Source: Lachnospiraceae bacterium | Lineage (GTDB): Bacteria > Bacillota > Clostridia > Lachnospirales > Lachnospiraceae | Direction of reading: 5' to 3' | DNA length: 12,370 nt | NCBI GenBank assembly: GCA_900759225.1 | Contig: CAAEUM010000300.1 | Span: 1 to 12,370, forward strand | Shown here: one piece after another, positions 8,046 through 12,370 of the stretch | Layout of the letters: the number at the start of each line of letters is the position of its first letter | Position numbering within the stretch: position 1 is the first letter of the stretch | Made by a program: the position numbers and the translations under genes | The notes under the pieces: generated by a model | Told to the model about the DNA's origin: nothing | Databases searched by the model: none | Seen by the model: the letters and a program-made list of their open reading frames with translations, nothing else

Positions 8046-8152
8046 AACAAAGGGGGCAAGCCCGCCTCGCTCCCCAACCCCTCAACTGATGAAGGGCCCT
8101 CCAGAGCCCCGGCAGACTTAAACCTCTGCCTGGGCAGCGAGAACCCCCTGTT
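8046..8152 (-). other. Structured GC-rich intergenic element between relQ-type gene and dtd
   Basis: This element nearly fills the 131-nt gap. Outer helices pair 8052-8056 (G5) with 8144-8148 (C5), and 8066-8071 with 8136-8141 (CTCGCT/AGCGAG, perfect). Short AACA/TGTT arms flank them (8046-8049 and 8149-8152). Enclosed are a perfect 6-bp hairpin (8111-8116 with 8125-8130, 8-nt loop), a GGGC/GCCC hairpin (8094-8097 with 8106-8109), and a 5-bp hairpin (8080-8084 with 8090-8094). The last shares base 8094 with its neighbour. Its second pair is A-C on the plus strand but U-G in the minus-strand transcript, which favours RNA made with the genes. It matches no RNA family I recognise. It could be a structured RNA, a processing site, or a dispersed REP-like repeat. 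Confidence 0.55.
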
Positions 8153-8159
8153 TTTATGT

Positions 8160-8822
8160 TCAGCCGCCTGTTTCATCCTCCCGGCGCTGCTCCCTGGCAA
8201 AGGCCGTAATGGCCTCGTTAAGGGAAAACATTTTCCCATCCAGCATATCTACCATATCTGCGCAGGCCTTAAGCTCCTTTAAAAGGTTCTCCGGCGCATT
8301 GCCCTCGAATTTATAAGCGATCTTATGCTCCAGGCTGGCCCAGAAATCCATTGCAACTGAACGGATCTGGATCTCCACCTTTGTTTCCACCGGGCCGTCC
8401 GTCAGATACACCGGCACTGTCACTACCATATGATAGCTCTTATAGCCGTTTGGCTTGGGATTTTTAATATAATCCTTCACATGAAGGACTGTAATATCCC
8501 CCTGCTTTGAAAGCATCTCCGCAATCTGGTAAATATCCGATGTAAAGGAGCAGATAATACGGATTCCCGCAATATCGCTGAGGTGCTCCATCATGTTTTC
8601 AATGGTCACCTCACAGCCGTCCTTTTTCAGCTTTTTTACAATACTGTCAGCCGTCTTAAGTCTTGCCTTCACATGCTCTATGGGATTATGGTCATAGCGG
8701 TTTACAAATTCATTATTTAATATCTCAATTTTAGTATTCAGCTTTTTTAAAGCCGAATCATATAAAAACATAACTGAACGCCACTGGTCTACCTGGTCGT
8801 TTGGTTTGGGGATATTGGTCAT
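8160..8822 (-). CDS. Small alarmone synthetase, RelQ/YjbM type GTP pyrophosphokinase
   Basis: This 220-residue single-domain protein has the (p)ppGpp synthetase fold and no HD hydrolase, TGS or ACT domain, so it is a small alarmone synthetase rather than full-length Rel. Visible motifs are LSDIAGIRI (81-89, with the metal-binding D83), NPKPNGYKSYH (121-131) for substrate binding, KVEIQIRS (148-155, with probable catalytic E150) and WASLEHKIAYK (161-171). It transfers pyrophosphate from ATP to GDP or GTP. Length and the helical C-terminus resemble RelQ/YjbM, which forms tetramers, rather than RelP. The start is supported by AAGGAGG at 8830-8836. It lies 40 nt downstream of the S1-domain gene, probably on the same transcript, and precedes dtd, as full-length rel does in many Firmicutes. 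Confidence 0.92.
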   Translation of the reverse strand: MTNIPKPNDQVDQWRSVMFLYDSALKKLNTKIEILNNEFVNRYDHNPIEHVKARLKTADSIVKKLKKDGCEVTIENMMEHLSDIAGIRIICSFTSDIYQIAEMLSKQGDITVLHVKDYIKNPKPNGYKSYHMVVTVPVYLTDGPVETKVEIQIRSVAMDFWASLEHKIAYKFEGNAPENLLKELKACADMVDMLDGKMFSLNEAITAFAREQRREDETGG

Positions 8823-8862
8823 TCCTATCCCTCCTTGCTCAATGTTGCCTTCCTATTCAGCC

Positions 8863-9627
8863 TTACAGCTTCAATCCCTTTAATAATTCGCCAAGGCCTG
8901 TGCTTACTGTAGCATTTTCCTTATAATTAAAGGTTTCATGCTCTTCTCTTTCTGTCTGCTGTTCTGCCAGGGCTCTCATGCTGAGGCTCAGCTTTCCGTC
9001 TGCTGTAGAAAGGATCTTTACCTTAACGGTCTGTCCCTCTTTCAATACAACGCCCGGATGCTTGATCCTCTGGGTGCTGATCTGTGAAATATGAACCAGG
9101 CCGTCAACACCGTCTGCCAGCTTTACAAAGGCACCATATGGCTTTAAGCTGTCAACGGTTCCCTCTACAACATCCCCTGCCTTAAACTGGGCAAGGCGCT
9201 CCTGCCTCTGGGCCTCCTTTTTCCCGCGCTCTACTTCCCGGCCGGAAAGCACCAGTCTTTTTTTCTCCGGATCAGCTGTAATGATCACAGTTTCCACATA
9301 TTTTCCCTGCCAGTCCTCCAGCTTCTCCACATATTCAGTTGACAGCTGTGATGCCGGGATAAAGGCCCGCACCTCATCAACAAAGGCAACAACGCCGCCC
9401 TTTACAGCCTCAGAAATCTTTACCTTCACAACCGTCTTTTCTTCCATCATGCGGTTAAACTCAGCCCATTTTGCTCCGTCCCCGCTCTCATCCTCTTCCA
9501 GCTCGATCTGCTTCTTGTTTAAAGCCGCATAGGAAGCCTCCAGCTCTGCGGCATAATCCTCCATTGTTTCAGCCGGCCCTTCTGCCTTTGCTTCTGTCTC
9601 CAGCTCTTTATTCAGCTCTTCACTCAT
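8863..9627 (-). CDS. Two-S1-domain RNA-binding protein (ribosomal protein S1-like)
   Basis: The protein has 254 residues. An acidic, Ala/Glu-rich N-terminal segment (1-60) is followed by two OB-fold S1 domains: a divergent one at about 64-131 (KVKISEAVKGGVVAFVDEV, then RAFIPASQL) and a canonical one at about 149-219 (GDVVEGTVDSLKPYGAFVKL, then GVDGLVHISQIS). A short charged tail follows. Such proteins bind single-stranded RNA. Many clostridia carry short S1-like proteins with two to four domains instead of the six-domain enterobacterial S1, and whether they act in translation initiation or RNA turnover varies. The start is supported by GAGGAG at 9634-9639. It is the first gene of the minus-strand run, behind a good -10 element, and is followed by the alarmone synthetase after 40 nt. 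Confidence 0.85.
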   Translation of the reverse strand: MSEELNKELETEAKAEGPAETMEDYAAELEASYAALNKKQIELEEDESGDGAKWAEFNRMMEEKTVVKVKISEAVKGGVVAFVDEVRAFIPASQLSTEYVEKLEDWQGKYVETVIITADPEKKRLVLSGREVERGKKEAQRQERLAQFKAGDVVEGTVDSLKPYGAFVKLADGVDGLVHISQISTQRIKHPGVVLKEGQTVKVKILSTADGKLSLSMRALAEQQTEREEHETFNYKENATVSTGLGELLKGLKL

Positions 9628-9674
9628 GTTTCTCTCCTCACCTTCTGTTTTTATTGTGCAAATATATCCCTTTC

Positions 9675-9704
9675 ATTATAACAACAAACGCCCACATATT
9701 TCCA
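9675..9704 (-). promoter_or_regulatory. Promoter for the S1-domain gene and downstream operon
   Basis: On the minus strand a perfect TATAAT (9675-9680) is preceded by TGGAAA (9699-9704, 4 of 6 to the -35 consensus) with an 18-nt spacer. Predicted transcription start near 9668 leaves a leader of about 40 nt with a GAGGAG site before the ATG at 9627. Confidence 0.6.
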
Positions 9705-9763
9705 TAGTTATTTGTGAATTTTTTACGGAAAGGAGGCTTAACTCCCAAAACAGGTTCAAAATG

Positions 9764-9772
9764 TGGTATGAT
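9764..9772 (+). promoter_or_regulatory. Extended -10 promoter for the PHP-phosphatase/LysR genes
   Basis: TGGTATGAT gives the TGn extension followed by TATGAT (9767-9772, 5 of 6 to consensus). No good -35 is visible at 17 nt, which is common for extended -10 promoters. The start point would be near 9779, with a leader of about 50 nt ending in GAAGGAGA at 9816-9823. Confidence 0.5.
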
Positions 9773-9831
9773 GCAAGAAGATTAAAAATTATATTTTCAT
9801 ATCCATGTTTTTATAGAAGGAGATACGTTTC

Positions 9832-10575
9832 ATGATTGATTTACTGGATCTGCACACACATTCCCTTGCCAGCGGCCACGCTTATAACAGCCTGTATGAA
9901 ATGGCCTGTTCTGCTTCCCAAAAAGGGCTCTCCCTTTACGGCTGCTCCGAGCATGCACCTGCAATGCCCGGCCCCTGCCATACCTTTTACTTTACCAATT
10001 ACCGGGTTGTTCCCCGTACCTTATATAACACCCCCATTCTTCTGGGAACTGAACTGAATATTATTGACTTTCAGGGCAATGTGGATCTGGATGAACGCAT
10101 TTTAAACAAGGTAGACTATGCCATTGCCAGCCTCCATACACCCTGTATCGACACCAGCGGCACCATGGCAGATTACACCAGGGCCTATCTTGCCTGTATA
10201 AAAAACCCGCTGATCCACATTATCGGCCATCCGGATGATGCCCGATTCCCTGTGGATCATGATACCCTTGCCGCAGCTGCAAAAGAACATCATACCCTGT
10301 TGGAGATCAACAACAGCTCCCTCTCTCCTGCCAGCGTGCGTCCCGGCGCCCGGGAAAATTATAAAAAGCTTCTGGAACGGTGCGCGCACTATAAAACACC
10401 TGTTATCATCAACAGTGATGCACACTGCGAAGCAGATGTCGGGAACCATCGCTACGCCCATGAGTTCCTTGCATCCCTTCACTTTCCTGAGGAGCTGATC
10501 GTCAATTCTTCCCTGGAGCGGACTGCTGAATTTATTCCTGTATTAAAACAGCGTTTGGAGGAGTCTCATGATTAA
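9832..10575 (+). CDS. PHP-domain phosphatase (YcdX/histidinol-phosphatase-like)
   Basis: This 247-residue PHP-domain hydrolase shows the full set of nine likely metal ligands of YcdX-type trinuclear phosphatases: H8 and H10 in DLHTH, H16 in SGHAY, H41 in SEHAP, E74 in GTELN, H102 in SLHTP, H133 in GHPDD, and D196 and H198 in SDAH. The motif order and spacing are close to E. coli YcdX. Histidinol-phosphatases of the HisK type are a related but longer alternative, and no histidine genes are nearby, so the substrate is uncertain. It is expected to be cytoplasmic. The ATG at 9832 is preceded by GAAGGAGA with an 8-nt spacer. The stop codon overlaps the LysR start by 8 bp, implying coupled translation and a shared function. 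Confidence 0.88.
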   Translation: MIDLLDLHTHSLASGHAYNSLYEMACSASQKGLSLYGCSEHAPAMPGPCHTFYFTNYRVVPRTLYNTPILLGTELNIIDFQGNVDLDERILNKVDYAIASLHTPCIDTSGTMADYTRAYLACIKNPLIHIIGHPDDARFPVDHDTLAAAAKEHHTLLEINNSSLSPASVRPGARENYKKLLERCAHYKTPVIINSDAHCEADVGNHRYAHEFLASLHFPEELIVNSSLERTAEFIPVLKQRLEESHD

Positions 10576-11551
10576 TTTTCTGAATCTGGAATATTTCCTT
10601 GTAGCTGCGGAAGAGCTGAATTTTACAAAAGCCGCAAAAAAGCTTTATATTTCCCAGCAGTCCTTAAGCAACCATATTTCTAACCTGGAAAAGGAATTTG
10701 ATGTTGTACTCTTTAACCGAACCTATCCCCTGACTCTGACCTATGCCGGACAGGCCTTAAAAATAAGGGCACGTCAGCTTCTGGATCTTCGCGACGAAAC
10801 TTACAAGGAAATTTCTGATATCAAGGACTTTTCCACCGGCCAGCTTTCCATTGGCGTCTCCCATACCAGGGGCCGTATTATCCTGCCCGAGATCCTGCCA
10901 GTCTATCAGTCACGTTTTCCCGGCATTGAGCTCCACCTGGTGGAGGGAAAATCCAGCGAGCTTGCCTCCCAGCTGCTTCATGGCGGAATTGATCTGATGA
11001 TCGATCTAATGCCCTTTTCCGTAGAAAACGTTATGACGATTCCTGTCTGCCAGGAAGAGATCCTCCTTGTTGTCCCTGACCAGGTGCTTGAAAAAGCATA
11101 CCCCGGACAGTTGGCTGATATCAAAGAAACGCTGGAGCATTCCCTTGATCTGCAGCTTTTAGAGCATTGCCCCTTTGTATTATTAAAAAAAGGGAACCGG
11201 GTGCGTACCATTGCAGATGAAATTTTTGAGGATGCGCAGATATCCCCAAAAATTGCTCTGGAAACAGAAAATATTGAAACAGTTATGGGACTTTGTGCCA
11301 AGGGAATGGGTATCACCTTCTATCCAAAAATGTTTATAACCGAAAACTCCAATACCCCCGGCAGCAAGGATGAGAATTCCCAGCGGACGCATCTGAATTT
11401 TTATACCCTGGATTATACACGGGCTCATGGAACCCTTGGCATTGGATACCACAAGGGACATTATATGTCACGAGCCACCCATGAATTCATACAAATCGTG
11501 CTGGAGCGCATTCCTGGAGCTCAAAGTATTGACATCTCCCCTGTTGTCTGA
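10568..11551 (+). CDS. LysR-family transcriptional regulator
   Basis: This 327-residue protein has the LysR arrangement. A winged helix-turn-helix lies at about 1-60 (LEYFLVAAEELNFTKAAKKL, then SQQSLSNHISNLEKEF and the LTLTYAGQ wing). After a linker helix comes a periplasmic-binding-protein-like effector domain (about 90-310), with GQLSIGVSHTRGRIILPEIL opening it and GLCAKGMGITFYPK near its end. The ligand cannot be inferred. It overlaps the PHP phosphatase gene by 8 bp, with GGAGGAG at 10557-10563 inside that gene. It is therefore co-transcribed with its neighbour rather than divergent from it, unlike the classic LysR layout. Targets may include the 9628-9831 region or distant genes. Its last codons contain the -35 of the perR promoter. 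Confidence 0.92.
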   Translation: MINFLNLEYFLVAAEELNFTKAAKKLYISQQSLSNHISNLEKEFDVVLFNRTYPLTLTYAGQALKIRARQLLDLRDETYKEISDIKDFSTGQLSIGVSHTRGRIILPEILPVYQSRFPGIELHLVEGKSSELASQLLHGGIDLMIDLMPFSVENVMTIPVCQEEILLVVPDQVLEKAYPGQLADIKETLEHSLDLQLLEHCPFVLLKKGNRVRTIADEIFEDAQISPKIALETENIETVMGLCAKGMGITFYPKMFITENSNTPGSKDENSQRTHLNFYTLDYTRAHGTLGIGYHKGHYMSRATHEFIQIVLERIPGAQSIDISPVV

Positions 11552-11557
11552 TATACT
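11529..11557 (+). promoter_or_regulatory. Sigma-A promoter for perR, inside the end of the LysR gene
   Basis: TTGACA (11529-11534, 6 of 6) and TATACT (11552-11557, 5 of 6) are separated by exactly 17 nt. The -35 lies in LysR codons and the -10 starts just after its stop at 11549-11551. Predicted start is near 11564, inside the PerR-box-like operator. Confidence 0.8.
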
Positions 11558-11561
11558 AAAA

Positions 11562-11582
11562 CAGTAATCATTATTATTATCA
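11562..11582 (+). promoter_or_regulatory. PerR/Fur-type operator in front of perR
   Basis: The 19-bp CAGTAATCATTATTATTAT (11562-11580) begins 4 nt after the -10 and covers the predicted start. Within it, the 15-mer 11568-11582 matches a Fur 7-1-7 dyad (TGATAATnATTATCA) at 12 of 14 defined positions. The same 19-mer recurs with one change before the rubrerythrin gene. The position predicts repression, probably autorepression by PerR. Confidence 0.7.
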
Positions 11583-11583
11583 T

Positions 11584-11621
11584 GACAATTCAGCCCTACG
11601 AAGATATATGGCTGAACTGTC
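11584..11621 (+). repeat. 12-bp inverted repeat in the perR leader
   Basis: GACAATTCAGCC (11584-11595) pairs with GGCTGAACTGTC (11610-11621) at 11 of 12 positions across a 14-nt loop. No T-tract follows on either strand, so it is not a typical intrinsic terminator. It ends 8 nt before the AAAGGGAG ribosome binding site and could stabilise the leader or bind a regulator. Confidence 0.75.
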
Positions 11622-11642
11622 ACCAACAGAAAGGGAGATGCT

Positions 11643-12059
11643 ATGAAAGCATTAAAGTATAGCCGTCAGCGGGAATCCATCAAAGCCAGTCTGATGTGCC
11701 GTCATGACCATCCTACGGCAGACGCCCTATACGCCAGCATCCGCGAGGAGTTTCCCAATATCAGTCTGGGAACTGTATACCGGAATCTGAATCTCCTGGT
11801 GGAAACCGGCGAAATCCAGAAGCTGACCTGCGGTAATGGCGCTGACCACTTTGATGGGGATACCAGTGAGCATTACCATTTTGTCTGCAATGAATGCGGC
11901 CAGGTTTATGACATGGATTTGGCTCCTATGGAGCGTCTGGACAGTGAAGCTCAAAAAGATGCCCCGGGCCACATTGACAGCCACTATGTCCTGTTCTACG
12001 GAACCTGCAATCACTGCCTGGAAAAAAAGTCAGAAAATGGTATTGACAAATCAGCATAA
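11643..12059 (+). CDS. perR: PerR-type peroxide-sensing repressor (Fur family)
   Basis: The 138-residue protein has an N-terminal winged helix (about 1-65, with SLGTVYRNLNLLVETGEI) and a C-terminal dimerisation domain. Four cysteines in two CxxC pairs (C82/C85 and C122/C125) form the structural zinc site. The regulatory metal site matches Bacillus PerR: H23 in HPTAD, D71 in FDGD, H77 and H79 in EHYHF, and D90 five residues after C85. Asp at this last position, rather than Glu, is the known PerR-versus-Fur determinant. By analogy H23 and H77 are the histidines oxidised by peroxide through bound Fe2+. The N-terminus is about 14 residues shorter than B. subtilis PerR. AAAGGGAG at 11630-11637 supports the start. 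Promoter, operator and the following rubrerythrin gene suggest an autoregulated peroxide-response locus. Fur remains a less likely alternative. Confidence 0.88.
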   Translation: MKALKYSRQRESIKASLMCRHDHPTADALYASIREEFPNISLGTVYRNLNLLVETGEIQKLTCGNGADHFDGDTSEHYHFVCNECGQVYDMDLAPMERLDSEAQKDAPGHIDSHYVLFYGTCNHCLEKKSENGIDKSA

Positions 12060-12071
12060 ATCATTTATATT
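12043..12071 (+). promoter_or_regulatory. Sigma-A promoter for the reverse rubrerythrin gene
   Basis: TTGACA (12043-12048, 6 of 6) and TATATT (12066-12071, 5 of 6) have a 17-nt spacer. The -35 lies in the last perR codons. Predicted start is near 12078, inside the second copy of the operator. Confidence 0.8.
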
Positions 12072-12076
12072 AATAT

Positions 12077-12095
12077 CAGTAATCATTCTTATTAT
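12077..12095 (+). promoter_or_regulatory. PerR-type operator, second copy, in front of the rubrerythrin gene
   Basis: CAGTAATCATTCTTATTAT differs from the copy at 11562-11580 at one base and begins 5 nt after the -10, covering the predicted start. It matches the formal Fur 7-1-7 dyad less well on its right side than the perR copy does. The case rests mainly on duplication and equal placement. Confidence 0.7.
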
Positions 12096-12121
12096 TGATT
12101 GCTAGAAAATGAAAAGCAAAC

Positions 12122-12145
12122 GGCTGGAACCAGGATGTTCCAGCC
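12122..12145 (+). repeat. Perfect 9-bp hairpin in the rubrerythrin leader
   Basis: GGCTGGAAC (12122-12130) pairs perfectly with GTTCCAGCC (12137-12145) around a 6-nt loop. No T-tract follows on the plus strand (aacctaaata), so it is unlikely to terminate perR or the leader. On the minus strand it is followed by only an interrupted T-run. It ends 18 nt before AAAGGAG (12164-12170), so a leader-stabilising role is plausible. Confidence 0.75.
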
Positions 12146-12179
12146 AACCTAAATAAAACGCAAAAAGGAGATCATAACT

Positions 12180-12370
12180 ATGAAGAAGTGGGTTTGTACT
12201 GTATGTGGTTACGTTTATGAGGGAGAGCAGGCACCTGAGAAATGTCCTCAGTGCGGCGTTCCGGCTTCCAAGTTTAAGGAGCAGGCTGCTGACGAGATGA
12301 GCTGGGCATGTGAGCATGAAATTGGTGTTGCTCAGGGTTCCCCTGAAGATATTATGGCTGACCTTCGCGC
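12180..12370 (+). CDS. Reverse rubrerythrin (NADH peroxidase), N-terminal fragment (runs off the right edge)
   Basis: Sixty-three codons are present. The protein opens with a compact rubredoxin-like domain, MKKWVCTVCGYVYEGEQ then KCPQCG, whose C6, C9, C22 and C25 form the Fe(SCys)4 site. A linker (ADEMSWACEHEIGVAQGS) and the start of what should be the ferritin-like diiron domain (EDIMADLRA) follow. Rubredoxin domain first is the reverse of classical rubrerythrin and fits clostridial reverse rubrerythrins, often annotated NADH peroxidase, which reduce H2O2 (and O2 with partner proteins) in anaerobes. The diiron ligands lie beyond the edge. AAAGGAG at 12164-12170 with a 9-nt spacer supports the start. 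It has its own promoter with a PerR-type operator directly after perR, as expected of a peroxide-stress gene. Confidence 0.85.
   Translation, partial: MKKWVCTVCGYVYEGEQAPEKCPQCGVPASKFKEQAADEMSWACEHEIGVAQGSPEDIMADLR

Larger units (their letters stand above)
9628..9831. other. Divergent intergenic region
   Basis: This AT-rich stretch of about 200 bp separates the two head-to-head transcription units. It contains a promoter for each direction, described separately, and both ribosome binding sites. A short plus-strand frame (9626-9835) crosses it but has no ribosome binding site and no recognisable protein character. Confidence 0.6.

Noticed and set aside
8044..8110. G-rich tracts on the minus strand as a G-quadruplex
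   Set aside because: Four G-runs exist, but one loop is about 14 nt and the same bases fit the helices of the structured element better.
8033..8239. 68-codon minus-strand frame covering the relQ 3' end and the structured element
   Set aside because: It overlaps relQ in another frame and its composition simply follows the GC-rich element; no ribosome binding site or family resemblance.
9626..9835. 69-codon plus-strand frame across the divergent promoter region
   Set aside because: It lies over both promoters, lacks a properly spaced ribosome binding site and has no recognisable protein features.
10978..11461. Antisense frames of 92-112 codons opposite the LysR gene
   Set aside because: Shadows of a clearly coding plus-strand gene, with no start signals of their own.
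12122..12145. Hairpin as an intrinsic terminator for perR
   Set aside because: The stem is good, but the following bases are A-rich rather than a T-tract, and it lies downstream of the rubrerythrin promoter, so it would terminate that transcript too.

Overview
The window looks like chromosomal DNA from an anaerobic, mid-GC Firmicute, most likely a Lachnospiraceae/Clostridium cluster XIVa-type gut organism. This rests on gene content (reverse rubrerythrin, PerR, CoA-disulfide reductase-rhodanese fusion, RelQ-type alarmone synthetase, MATE pump), on strong AAGGAGG-type ribosome binding sites, and on the general style of the proteins. I see no phage, transposon, CRISPR, rRNA or tRNA genes. The species is not determinable by reading.

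Layout: everything from 1 to about 9630 is on the minus strand and everything from 9832 to the end is on the plus strand. The two halves diverge from a roughly 200-bp promoter region (9628-9831). The minus-strand run, in transcription order, is: a two-S1-domain RNA-binding protein, a small (p)ppGpp synthetase (RelQ type), a 107-nt strongly foldable intergenic element, D-aminoacyl-tRNA deacylase (dtd), a DUF3783 protein, a VWA/metallopeptidase-like protein, and a MoxR-type AAA+ ATPase. The last three overlap or nearly touch and form a translationally coupled module. After a 72-nt gap comes CoA-disulfide reductase with a C-terminal rhodanese domain. Then, with its own candidate promoter, comes a MATE transporter followed by an MBL-fold hydrolase and the first 60 codons of a dihydroorotase that runs off the left edge.

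The plus-strand run is a PHP-domain phosphatase overlapping a LysR-type regulator, then a PerR-type Fur-family peroxide sensor, then the N-terminus of a reverse rubrerythrin (NADH peroxidase) that runs off the right edge.

The best-supported regulatory story is at the right end. perR and the rubrerythrin gene each have a TTGACA-17-TATAnT-like promoter whose -35 lies in or next to the end of the preceding gene. Immediately downstream of each -10 is a nearly identical 19-bp AT-rich operator (18/19 identical). After each operator comes a leader hairpin and then the Shine-Dalgarno. This is what an autoregulated PerR controlling its neighbouring peroxide-scavenging gene would look like. The most unexplained item is the 8046-8152 element between relQ and dtd. 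It closes with two outer helices and holds up to three inner hairpins, and one base pair is possible only as a G-U wobble in the RNA transcribed with the genes. It may be a structured RNA or a dispersed intergenic repeat.
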